64,000 nt of DNA, from NCBI RefSeq assembly GCF_001511835.1, contig NZ_LN997849.1:1-64000 (forward strand), read 5' to 3'. This stretch comes from Magnetospirillum sp. XM-1. GTDB taxonomy: Bacteria > Pseudomonadota > Alphaproteobacteria > Rhodospirillales > Magnetospirillaceae. The stretch's first letter is position 1. Every line of letters begins with the position of its first letter. Positions 57,106 through 64,000 of this stretch are shown piece by piece. The notes beneath the pieces were generated by a model, which worked only from the letters and a program-made list of their open reading frames with translations, did not search any database and was not told the DNA's origin. The position numbers and the translations under genes were made by a program.

Positions 57106-58290
57106 ATGGCGATCATCCGGTTGGGCGAATGCGACGGACTCGATGATTGGCGGTGGCGGTTCGATGCGGTGGCCTTCTCCCGCAGGCCGGGTTCGGTCCT
57201 CGCCGTGGGGGCCGAGCTGCTTTCGGAAGCGTCCGGCGGGTCCGTGGATCCGGGTTCCCTGCTGCTGCTCGCGGAGGGCGGAGCGAAGGGAAAGCCCCGC
57301 ACCCTGGTGCTGCGCTGGGGAGGCGGAGCGGACCCCGATCGTCTCGCCGCGATCCGGGAGGCGGTGAAGTCCCTCGGCGGCCGATACAACGGCTGCGCCA
57401 AGACCTGGACCATCGACGACGGCGCGGCGGCGGATGCTGTTCTGGCCGCTCTGTCCCCGTGGTTCTCCCACGCCTTCGATCTCCGGTCGGGCATCCTCCA
57501 TGCGCTCGGCGGCGCGCCAGCGCTTCCCGTGGCCGGACATGGGCTGCTGCCGGAGATGCGGCTCGTCGAGTTCCGGGCCGTGGCCGAGGCCCTGGAGGAT
57601 GCCGGCGTCGAGCTGCGTTCCGATCGGTTCGAGGCCTATGATCGCATGGAGGACCGGTGCGGCTTCCGTCCCATCGGACCGCGTGCGGACGGATCCGAGC
57701 CTTGCGGATTTCCGACGCGTCATGGACTGGTCCTTCTCCGGGCGCACCAGTCCGGCAGCTCGCATCGCGTCCTGGTCTGGAACGTCGCGGAGCGGCGCAT
57801 CGAGGAGCTGGCTTGGGCGAAGGGAGCGGTCCATCTGCTTGGACGCTTCGGGGAATCGCTGCGGGCCATCCGCGAGCCCGTGATCCTGCCGGGATACGGC
57901 CCGGATTGCGGCATCGACTCCCTCCTCCGCCTGGCGGAGGACGCCTTCGAATGGCATACCGGCTTCCGCCTGCGCTTCGAGGATGCGCGCACCTTCCCCG
58001 ACGAGGGCCCGGCCTTCGTGGAGACGCTGAAGCCTGTCCGCCTGGACGGGGCGGAGATCGAGCGCCTCTGGGCGTCGATGGACGAGGACCGGGCGCACTG
58101 CATCATGGAGCTGGTGTTCGGGGCGGTCGCCCGCGAGCTGGACCGGTCGGAGGCCGCATCGGCCGGCATGTCCGATGAGGAATGGCGGCTGGAGGGCCTG
58201 CTGCATGGGCTGGCCACCACCGGGGCCGATGCCCTGCTGTCTCCGGCGCTGCGGCGGTGCCTGTTCCCCCAGGAAGGCTCCCTCGCCTGA
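57106..58290 (+). CDS. Hypothetical protein
   Basis: A 394-residue soluble alpha/beta protein, MAIIRLGECDGLDDWRWRFD onward. AIREAVKSLGGRYNGCAKTW resembles a DNA-binding or SAP-like segment seen in DUF-type plasmid proteins, and RLVEFRAVAEALEDAGVELR follows. No catalytic motif recognised. ATG 57106 is chosen for the AGGAGG 6 bases before it rather than ATG 57085. Divergent from the 155-residue gene. Confidence 0.55.
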   Translation: MAIIRLGECDGLDDWRWRFDAVAFSRRPGSVLAVGAELLSEASGGSVDPGSLLLLAEGGAKGKPRTLVLRWGGGADPDRLAAIREAVKSLGGRYNGCAKTWTIDDGAAADAVLAALSPWFSHAFDLRSGILHALGGAPALPVAGHGLLPEMRLVEFRAVAEALEDAGVELRSDRFEAYDRMEDRCGFRPIGPRADGSEPCGFPTRHGLVLLRAHQSGSSHRVLVWNVAERRIEELAWAKGAVHLLGRFGESLRAIREPVILPGYGPDCGIDSLLRLAEDAFEWHTGFRLRFEDARTFPDEGPAFVETLKPVRLDGAEIERLWASMDEDRAHCIMELVFGAVARELDRSEAASAGMSDEEWRLEGLLHGLATTGADALLSPALRRCLFPQEGSLA

Positions 58291-58318
58291 TCGCCGGCAT
58301 TGATGCCGTGCAGGCGGG

Positions 58319-58846
58319 CTACCGGATGCCGTCCAGAACGGCACGCAGGGCCATCTCGAACTCCAGCCTCTCGTGGGCGCTGGCTTCCTTCGGCTCCCAG
58401 AGGATGCGCAGGATCAAAGGGTCGGGAAGCTCGATCAGGATATCGGAAGGCACTCGGGCCAGATTCTCGACGGGAATGTGATCTCCCAGCGGACGCACGG
58501 CGCCTGCATTCAGATCCCTTCCGATCGCTTCGCGCCAGCGGGCGTGGATCCTGCTGGTGCCCTCGCCGAATTCCTCGACCGTAGCGGCGACCATTTTGCC
58601 GGCGATCCTGTCCGGCGCGATCACCATGAAGGGCGGGCTGGAGTCTCCGGGGGCTTCCTCGGACATCAGGTCGGCTGCGAAGGAGCTCCATGCGCCGTCG
58701 AAGCGATGGGTGTGGTAGCGCAGCACGGCTGCGGCGCCGGGAATGTCCGGAAGGCCGAAGGCCACCGCGTCGTCATCGCCCATGGGCACCAGGGTGGCCA
58801 GGCGGCGGGCCGCGGCGAGGAAGCGGATGGATGGCAGGGATGGCAT
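58319..58846 (-). CDS. Hypothetical protein
   Basis: A 175-residue protein, MPSLPSIRFLAAARRLATLV onward, mixed alpha/beta with VLRYHTHRFDGAWSSFAADL and IPVENLARVPSDILIELPDP. ATG 58846 is preceded by AAAGGAGCC. It follows the ankyrin gene by 36 bases on the same strand. No family recognised. Confidence 0.5.
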   Translation of the reverse strand: MPSLPSIRFLAAARRLATLVPMGDDDAVAFGLPDIPGAAAVLRYHTHRFDGAWSSFAADLMSEEAPGDSSPPFMVIAPDRIAGKMVAATVEEFGEGTSRIHARWREAIGRDLNAGAVRPLGDHIPVENLARVPSDILIELPDPLILRILWEPKEASAHERLEFEMALRAVLDGIR

Positions 58847-58882
58847 GGAGGCTCCTTTGCGCTCCATGCGACATGGTGCGGA

Positions 58883-60364
58883 TCAGGCGCTCCGTCCTGA
58901 TTTCGGCGCGGGAATCCCGGCAAGGTCGAAGTCGGACAGTACCTCCAGCTCTTCCCCAGCGGTGAGGTCGGCCCGGGCGAGCCATTCCCTGGCGATGGCG
59001 GAGAGGGCTGCGGCCAGTCCATCCCGGATCGGCGGCTCTCCGGTCTCGGCCTTGCGGCTGCCGGCTGCCCGCAGGATGGCGCGGGACGTCTCCATGAGCC
59101 GATGCAGATGGCTTTTCTGCCGTTTGGCCTGCTCCTCCTCCAGCCCCTTCGTCGAGGCGGCGTTCGTCCACAGGAAAAGCGCTTCCTTGAGGTCGGCATC
59201 GAGGCGCGCGGAGATCGCGTCGCGGAAGGCGGCGCTTCCGGCGCAGGCGATGACGGGCCAGCGTTCCGGCGGAATCATCAGAAGGATCGCGTCGGTTCCC
59301 ATGGCGCCGTCGTACTGGGGATGGCGCTGCGCGAGGCCGCGGACGGCGAGCTCTGCGGCGGTTGGGAGAAGATCGTCCGGAAGGGATGGCGAACGCAGGA
59401 TGGCGGCCATCGGCCAGGGAAGCGGCGCTTCGCCTTCCAGGGCGGCTTCCCATTCCGCCAGGTGGGCGGCGATGCTCTTCCGGGAAGCGTCGGCGTCGGA
59501 TCGGAGGAGCGATGCCCTCTCTTCGAGCGGGCCGTGCCGATAGGACGCGATGGGGCCTTTCCCTGTCCGCAGCAGATCCCGGACCTTCGGAGCCGCATCG
59601 CCCATCCTCTCCCATGCCGTCTTGCCGTCCGGGCCATCGGCCGCGTCGGGATCGGCGCCGGCCTCCACGAGGAGGCGGAAGCAATGATAGGCCGGATGGA
59701 TGGCGATCAGATCCGTTCCGACGGCTTCGAGCTGCTCGGCCGCCCGCGCCAGCGGGGATTCGGCCCGGGGCTCCACGAGGCCCATGCCTTGCGCCTGGCG
59801 GCGGCGCGTTGGCAGCCGCTGGATCTCCATTCCTTCCGCGGGATGGACTCCCTGGGCGAGCAGGATCGCCAGGATCTTCGGATCGTCGTAGGCGGCGTAC
59901 CAGAGAAGGGAGCCGGAAGCGCCATGGATGCGGGGGTCCAGTCCTTCCTGGAGCATGGCCAGCACCGCCGTTCCATGCCCCTCGGTGAGGGCGTGCTCCG
60001 GCGCATTGAGGGGATGGCAGGCGCATCCCTTCTCCACGAGACCGGCCTGGGCGCCCCGGCGGACCAGGAGCCGGGCCGAGGCCCAGTCGTCCTTCCGGTT
60101 CCTCTGGACGGCGATGTGGAGGGGAGTGAGGGCTTCCTCGTTGAGCGCGTCGATGTCGGCTCCGGCGTCGATCAGCGCTTCGAGGATGCGGATGCCGGCA
60201 TCGCCGCCGATGGAGGCGGCGGCGTGGATGGGGAGGTCGTCGCCGTACTGGATGCCCCAGGCGTCCGGGGGCACGCCATTCCCCAGGAGCTGCACGACGA
60301 CATCGGGATCCTTCTTCCTGATCGCGGCATGCAGCGCGGCGGCATGCTTCCTATCCATGCTCAT
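58883..60364 (-). CDS. Ankyrin-repeat protein
   Basis: A 493-residue protein. The first 290 residues hold several ankyrin-type units: DLPIHAAASIGG, ALIDAGADIDALNEEALTPL, IAVQRNRKDDWASARLLVRR, SLLWYAAYDDPKILAILLAQ, CFRLLVEAGADPDAADGPDG. The C-terminal 200 residues are helical without a recognised domain. Such proteins mediate protein contacts. Its ATG lies inside the 3' end of the YubB-like gene (14-base overlap), so translation is coupled. Confidence 0.75.
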   Translation of the reverse strand: MSMDRKHAAALHAAIRKKDPDVVVQLLGNGVPPDAWGIQYGDDLPIHAAASIGGDAGIRILEALIDAGADIDALNEEALTPLHIAVQRNRKDDWASARLLVRRGAQAGLVEKGCACHPLNAPEHALTEGHGTAVLAMLQEGLDPRIHGASGSLLWYAAYDDPKILAILLAQGVHPAEGMEIQRLPTRRRQAQGMGLVEPRAESPLARAAEQLEAVGTDLIAIHPAYHCFRLLVEAGADPDAADGPDGKTAWERMGDAAPKVRDLLRTGKGPIASYRHGPLEERASLLRSDADASRKSIAAHLAEWEAALEGEAPLPWPMAAILRSPSLPDDLLPTAAELAVRGLAQRHPQYDGAMGTDAILLMIPPERWPVIACAGSAAFRDAISARLDADLKEALFLWTNAASTKGLEEEQAKRQKSHLHRLMETSRAILRAAGSRKAETGEPPIRDGLAAALSAIAREWLARADLTAGEELEVLSDFDLAGIPAPKSGRSA

Positions 60365-61049
60365 TCCGCTCGTTCTCCAGGACTTCGTCGCCGTAAACGC
60401 GACGCTGGACGCCCTCGTTCGTGCCTGCGTCGTAGAGCGCGAAGGGCGGATCGTCGGCGCTTCCGTTGAACCAGCCGGTCCCTTCGAACGTATCGCCCTC
60501 GTCGTAGCAGTCGATCTCGAACGCGATCTTCGGCCAGCGGTCCGCCAGCTTTTCGAAGATAGGTATGGGGAAGTACCAAGCCGTGTTGAACCGGAACTCG
60601 AATCGCGGGCCAGCCTCAGCAGGATCGGTTTCGCTGTAGTCGTAGGAACTCCACTTGGTTCCCCAGGACTCATTGGTCCATTCCATCCAATTGGCATGTC
60701 CTGTCTCAGCGAGAGCCTGCTTCGAGACGATGCCTTTCGCGATGCTCTCCGGACGGGTCCGCTCGACCCACTCGAAGAGCTGCTCGGGTGTGGTGATCCC
60801 TGCATTCATGATCCAAGGATATTCGAGATACCGAGCGGCGGCTTCGGCATCCCTCATGACCGTGACGAAACCCAGTTGGGTTTCGGCGGTCGCATCGGTC
60901 ATCCTGACGACGTCAGGCATCGGGATCACCGTTTCGAAGTCGAGGAACCGCTTTCCTTCCTGGTCCTCCCGGATGTGCGCGTGGAGGAAGGCGGCGATCT
61001 GTTCGGGCTCTCCGTGGAGGACGACGCGGGTGGTGACGTGGTTCGGCAA
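60351..61049 (-). CDS. YubB ferredoxin-like / DUF1281 protein
   Basis: A 232-residue protein beginning MPNHVTTRVVLHGEPEQIAA, followed by FLDFETVIPMPDVVRM and, in the C-terminal half, NESWGTKWSSYDYS and FNTAWYFPIPIFEKLADRWP. This order (PNHVTN-like start, IPMP, NWGTKWNA-like, TAWSPP-like) is the signature of the YubB/DUF1281 family, widespread on plasmids and of unknown function. ATG 61049 has GGAGGAAGCCG upstream. Confidence 0.75.
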   Translation of the reverse strand: MPNHVTTRVVLHGEPEQIAAFLHAHIREDQEGKRFLDFETVIPMPDVVRMTDATAETQLGFVTVMRDAEAAARYLEYPWIMNAGITTPEQLFEWVERTRPESIAKGIVSKQALAETGHANWMEWTNESWGTKWSSYDYSETDPAEAGPRFEFRFNTAWYFPIPIFEKLADRWPKIAFEIDCYDEGDTFEGTGWFNGSADDPPFALYDAGTNEGVQRRVYGDEVLENERNEHG

Positions 61050-61142
61050 GCGGCTTCCTCCATTGCGTGCCGCGTCGATGCTCCTTGCGGCTTTCGGATC
61101 GGCAGCCTACCCCGATCCATCCGGCGGCGCAAATCGCGAGGA

Positions 61143-61715
61143 TCAGGCCGGCCCGCGGATGCCGACGGCTTCCAGCCGCGACAGGAGATCCAGACGCTCG
61201 GAGGAGCTTGGCGCGTTCGGTCCTTCCCCGGCGGCCATGATTTCCACGCCGATGAACAGCGCGTCGGCGATGCCGAATGGCTCGTTCTCGGCGCTGGCGA
61301 GGATGACGGGTGCGTCGCGTCGCTCGGCCTCGGCCAGGATGGCCATCAGCAGAGGGGCCACGCCTCCAGGGCCGGAGAGGATGCGGAGCGCGATGGCGTG
61401 CTGGACCGCGGTAGAGCCGTCGATCGCCAGGATGGCCAGCCGATCGAGGGGGAGATCCTTCGTCGTCAGGTGTGGTCCGTAGCGGCCTTCGTCGTCATGC
61501 CAGCGCACGGCCAGATCGGCGGCTTCCGCGAGGCGGACCAGCGGGAGGTTGGGGTGGGACACCAGGGAGAGCAGCGCGAAGGGGTCGGGCGTCTCGGCCG
61601 CCCTGCGCAGCAGATCGGCTGGCGCGTCTTCGGGCTGCGGCCAGGCGTCGAGCAGGCGCTCCAGCTCCTCGGCCGGCGTTGCTGGATCCGAGCAGGCCCT
61701 TGCGATGGCTTCCAT
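61143..61715 (-). CDS. Hypothetical LRV-like protein
   Basis: A 190-residue helical protein, MEAIARACSDPATPAEELER onward. LVSHPNLPLVRLAEAADLAV and GSTAVQHAIALRILSG recall the leucine-rich-variant repeats of the 484-residue protein. ATG 61715 is chosen because GGAGAAGGAA lies just upstream; the frame is open much further but would cross the promoter of the divergent gene. Confidence 0.55.
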   Translation of the reverse strand: MEAIARACSDPATPAEELERLLDAWPQPEDAPADLLRRAAETPDPFALLSLVSHPNLPLVRLAEAADLAVRWHDDEGRYGPHLTTKDLPLDRLAILAIDGSTAVQHAIALRILSGPGGVAPLLMAILAEAERRDAPVILASAENEPFGIADALFIGVEIMAAGEGPNAPSSSERLDLLSRLEAVGIRGPA

Positions 61716-61887
61716 TTCCTTCTCCGCATCGTGCGTCCATGGAATGACATGGTGCGTATCCGGCTGCGAGTCGATGAGCTTTCGGTACGGCAAAGCCAGG
61801 GCGTTTCGGCCGGCAATTACAACTGACAGCCTGGACGGGAGGTCGAGAAAAAAGCGCGGAAAACCGCCGAATTCCGCCTCATGGCCC

Positions 61888-61916
61888 TTGACGAATGGAT
61901 ACGATGTATCCATATC
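61888..61916 (+). promoter_or_regulatory. Promoter with 17-bp palindromic operator in the spacer
   Basis: TTGACG (61888-61893), 17-base spacer, CATATC (61911-61916). The palindrome TGGATAC-GAT-GTATCCA (61896-61912) fills the spacer and its final CA begins the -10, the same geometry as the promoters at 51.5 and 56.97 kb. It drives the 109-residue gene. Confidence 0.65.
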
Positions 61917-61965
61917 AACCTTAGGCGAACGAAACGCGAACGCCAGCGGAGAAGAGGAGGCGGAA

Positions 61966-62295
61966 ATGTCCGACATGAAAGACAAGGCGACGATGGAAAA
62001 CGTGCTGGCGGCGATCGAGCTGCTGGAGAAGGGTCGCATGAACGCCAAAAAGGCGGCCACGGCGTTCCGCGCCCAGATGGCCCTTGTCGCGAGCGGGAAG
62101 GAGCCCAAGCGCGAGGGAATGGCTGCGATCGCCGATGTTGGACTTGTCCGAATTTCCGGGCAAAACCCGGTCTCCCAATACGTTCGCCTGTGCAGGACGA
62201 GCAGAGGATTCAAGCGGAACGAAATCGACGCCTGCATTCTCGTGGCGGAGACATTGCAGGCAGCCCCCTTCATCGAGCTCGACGACACACTTTGA
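61966..62295 (+). CDS. Small hypothetical protein
   Basis: A 109-residue helical protein, MSDMKDKATMENVLAAIELL onward; Lys/Arg-rich helices (NAKKAATAFRAQMALVASG) suggest nucleic-acid binding, with LCRTSRGFKRNEID later. ATG 61966 follows GAGGAGG. First gene of a plus-strand run of three, each separated by a two-hairpin leader. No family recognised. Confidence 0.55.
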   Translation: MSDMKDKATMENVLAAIELLEKGRMNAKKAATAFRAQMALVASGKEPKREGMAAIADVGLVRISGQNPVSQYVRLCRTSRGFKRNEIDACILVAETLQAAPFIELDDTL

Positions 62296-62303
62296 TGACG
62301 TTT

Positions 62304-62356
62304 GGCGGGGCCGCGGCGGTTCGAGACCGCGCCCGCCACCGCCCCGAAAGTTCGGG
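62304..62356 (+). promoter_or_regulatory. Two-hairpin GC-rich leader element, copy 1
   Basis: Stem one pairs GGCGGG (62304-62309) with CCCGCC (62332-62337), enclosing GCGGT-TCGAG-ACCGC. Stem two is CCCGAA-AG-TTCGGG (62343-62356). Between them is CACC. It lies between the stop at 62295 and the ribosome site of the next gene. Shares TTCGAGACCGC(A/G)CCCGCC with copy 3. Confidence 0.65.
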
Positions 62357-62377
62357 AGCCAACAGGAGGGCCAAGCC

Positions 62378-62602
62378 ATGTTCTACCGCTACACCGCATG
62401 GAACCGGGAAACGCACTACGGATGGACCACCAGTGAGGCCGTGGCGGAGGCCGCTCTTGAAGAGCTGAATCGTGATGGCGCCGAATACAGGATGGAAGCC
62501 ATCGGGAAGGACGCGACGGACGATACGGGGTGCCCGCTGTCGAATTGGACCGGTCTCCTCACGACCGACGACACCACGCTCGACGATTTCGAGAGCGCCT
62601 GA
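62378..62602 (+). CDS. Small hypothetical protein (74 residues)
   Basis: A 74-residue acidic protein, MFYRYTAWNRETHYGWTTSE onward, with a helical middle (AVAEAALEELNRDGAEYRME) and an acidic end (LTTDDTTLDDFESA). ATG 62378 follows AACAGGAGGGCC. Like the two 74-residue proteins near 42.5 kb it follows a two-hairpin leader. Function unknown. Confidence 0.6.
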   Translation: MFYRYTAWNRETHYGWTTSEAVAEAALEELNRDGAEYRMEAIGKDATDDTGCPLSNWTGLLTTDDTTLDDFESA

Positions 62603-62608
62603 AACCCT

Positions 62609-62670
62609 GGCGGGGGCCGCAAGGGCCCGGGGCGTCGTGGCCCCATTGCCACCGCCCGGAATAGTCCGGG
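62609..62670 (+). promoter_or_regulatory. Two-hairpin GC-rich leader element, copy 2
   Basis: GGCGGGGGCC pairs with downstream GGCCCC/CACCGCC parts, followed by CCCGGA-ATAG-TCCGGG (62655-62670). It keeps GCCACCGCCC and the second hairpin of the family, with a different stem sequence. Located between the 74-residue gene and the HTH gene. Confidence 0.55.
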
Positions 62671-62713
62671 GCTTGAAATCCCTTCGGGGCGCCTCGCAGA
62701 AGGATGACGCACG

Positions 62714-63400
62714 ATGCCCACGAACCGCGAACGCCTCATCGCCATCATGGAACGGGACGGCCTTTCCGAAAGGGACGTCGCCGCGATGGTCCAGGCACCT
62801 CCTGCGACCGTCCATGCCTGGGTGCGCCCGGAGAGCAACGCCGCGCACCGGAAAGTCAGCGATCGCGTCCTGCAACTACTCGACCTGGCGCTTGGCGCAC
62901 GCATCGAGGTCGACGTGGCAAAGGCGGCCGATGCCCTCGGCCTCGCCACGGACAAGGTCAAGCGCCTGGCGGAGCAGGCCACCATCATCCTCGATGGCGC
63001 CCTCTGGGCGGACCGGGCGGCCGGCGGCGAGCTGATGCGGCGCATACAGGCCGGCGAGGTGGTGGAGCTGCGCTTCGGAACCGCCCGCGCCCTGGCCTCT
63101 TCCGACTGGGCCTTCATTCCCGTGGCGAACGGACCGAAGACGATCCTCCTGGCAGCTCCGGCGCGGATCCTAGATGGAGAGGCCGGCCCTGTCCTCGACA
63201 CGCGGATCGGTGACTGGGCGGATTCCCGCGCCAAGGCGAGGGCCGAGGTGGCCGCCACGCGGCTCAACGCGCTCAATGCCGAGGAAGCCCGGCTGGAAGC
63301 CCGCATCGCCGGGACCAGCGGGCGCGAGCGCGAAGGGATCGAGGCGGCGCTGCGCGCGAACCAAGCGGCGCGCAGCAGCCTGGATCTGGGAGGCGCTTGA
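62714..63400 (+). CDS. HTH and coiled-coil protein
   Basis: A 228-residue protein. The N-terminus (RLIAIMERDGLSERDVAAMV, PPATVHAWVRPES) is a Cro/XRE-like helix-turn-helix; the centre is alpha/beta, and the C-terminal 60 residues form a Glu/Arg/Ala-rich coiled coil (RLNALNAEEARLEARIAG). A plasmid KfrA-like or regulatory role is possible. ATG 62714 follows AGAAGGATGACGCACG. It ends the three-gene run. Confidence 0.6.
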   Translation: MPTNRERLIAIMERDGLSERDVAAMVQAPPATVHAWVRPESNAAHRKVSDRVLQLLDLALGARIEVDVAKAADALGLATDKVKRLAEQATIILDGALWADRAAGGELMRRIQAGEVVELRFGTARALASSDWAFIPVANGPKTILLAAPARILDGEAGPVLDTRIGDWADSRAKARAEVAATRLNALNAEEARLEARIAGTSGREREGIEAALRANQAARSSLDLGGA

Positions 63401-63804
63401 CCGTTGCTGCGTACCTGCCGGCCCCACGGGGACGCCGGCGTGGTCGAACCAAGGCACGCACCGCCCTCCGGGATGGCCGGGGGATTTCAGGGGGATCGTC
63501 GATGGTTGAACATGGCTTCCATCATCATGTTCGCGTGCAGTCGGCTGCCTCGCGGAGGCCTGCGGAGGAAGGGTGGCTTGTCGAGCGGCAAACCCCCGGG
63601 GCAAAGGCGTGCAAGGTTGGGAGTCGGCGCTATTGCTCGGGGGACCAGCCGTGGCGCCATCGCGCTCGTTGAGTGCGCTTCCAGCCGCAGCTTTGGCAGG
63701 AAGGGGCATCAATGCGCTTTGGCGGTTCCGACCCAGCGATGTCCGCCTGCATGGGCGCGGATGGGCGGCAAACCATTGAATGGCCTGCCGCCCCGTTCCG
63801 GTGA
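63401..63804. other. Intergenic region without a confident gene
   Basis: In these 404 bases I see only short frames. One of 30 codons at 63711-63803 has a fair ribosome site (GGAAGGGG); one of 56 codons from ATG 63502 has GGGGG upstream. Neither has a recognisable product. The region may hold the terminator and promoters between the HTH gene and the convergent gene at the window end. Confidence 0.45.
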
Positions 63805-64000
63805 TCAGTGGCCCATGCTCTCCAGGATGGCGAGCGCCCTCTCGGCTTCTTGGCCAATGGCTGCGAGCTCCTTCATGATCCCATCGGCGTAGTGCTTGCC
63901 GATATCCTGGGCCTCTCCGGCGATGAATTCCTTCATGTCCTCGGGCCGCATGCTGCCGTCCTCAAGGCTCTCGATGATGTATTCGGCGGTCGTGCGCGGG
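63805..64000 (-). CDS. Hypothetical protein, partial (3' end only)
   Basis: The last 64 codons of a minus-strand gene running off the window. The visible part is helical and acidic: PRTTAEYIIESLEDGSMRPE onward, DIGKHYADGIMKELAAIGQE, ending AILESMGH. Codon use resembles neighbouring plasmid genes. No family recognised. Confidence 0.55.
   Translation of the reverse strand, partial: PRTTAEYIIESLEDGSMRPEDMKEFIAGEAQDIGKHYADGIMKELAAIGQEAERALAILESMGH

Noticed and set aside
63400..63700. A possible tRNA or 56-codon gene around 63502.
   Set aside because: No cloverleaf or T-arm sequence could be assembled, and the frame has no supporting homology.
1..64000. CRISPR arrays, rRNA genes and complete insertion sequences with transposase were looked for.
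   Set aside because: No regularly spaced repeats, rRNA segments or transposase-like proteins were seen; only recombinases and end-like repeats are present.

Overview
The window is high-GC DNA from a Gram-negative bacterium, most likely an alphaproteobacterium of the Magnetospirillum / Rhodospirillales kind. This is inferred from codon use, the heavy-metal RND operon, the hemerythrin-tailed chemoreceptor and plasmid gene families common in that group; no rRNA, tRNA or housekeeping marker is present to prove it. The layout looks like a patchwork of accessory DNA: a metal-resistance block, a small transposon-like module, a defence-like island, and from about 26 kb onward a plasmid or integrated-plasmid backbone dominated by small uncharacterised genes.

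0-15 kb: a SAM methyltransferase, a probable PD-(D/E)XK nuclease, an OprB-type porin, then a compact plus-strand heavy-metal operon (two small exported proteins, CusC, CusB and CusA homologues, another small exported protein). Next come a short cation diffusion facilitator divergent from a ZntR/CadR-type MerR regulator across a textbook 19-bp-spacer MerR promoter, and a YnfA protein with a histidine-tailed DMT transporter.

14.7-26.9 kb: a serine recombinase beside a 17+2+17 palindrome, a VapBC pair, and a Tn3-like end sequence. Then follow an SF1 (Upf1-like) helicase that has lost its N-terminus including Walker A, a wHTH partner, and an MBL-fold protein followed by one polypeptide carrying E2-like, E1-like and JAB domains. 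A patatin-like lipase is convergent with it. This resembles the ubiquitin-like half of type II CBASS, but no CD-NTase or separate ubiquitin-like gene is visible. Four perfect palindromes lie close together after it, then a UmuC polymerase whose N-terminus has lost its first catalytic Asp. A 32-bp direct repeat (30/32 identical) brackets 16.35-26.93 kb.

26.9-64 kb: a plasmid-like region with a metallophosphatase, tyrosine recombinase, RHE_PE00001/DUF1612-like protein, ParA and partner beside twin 18-bp palindromes, a secreted HExxH protein, a divergent C5 DNA methyltransferase, an ATP-grasp protein, ArdC antirestriction, DUF7220, DUF3085, YubB-like, HD, leucine-rich-variant and ankyrin proteins, and about thirty orphan small proteins. 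Non-coding DNA here is unusually patterned: strong hairpins recur between consecutive small genes at 43-48 kb; four copies of a two-hairpin leader with compensatory changes precede small genes at 42.5, 42.9, 62.3 and 62.6 kb; and three divergent promoters carry different 17-bp palindromes in the same place between -35 and -10. ArdC, the DNA methyltransferase and many orphan genes together suggest an anti-restriction or anti-defence region, but no transfer or replication-initiation gene is recognisable in the window.
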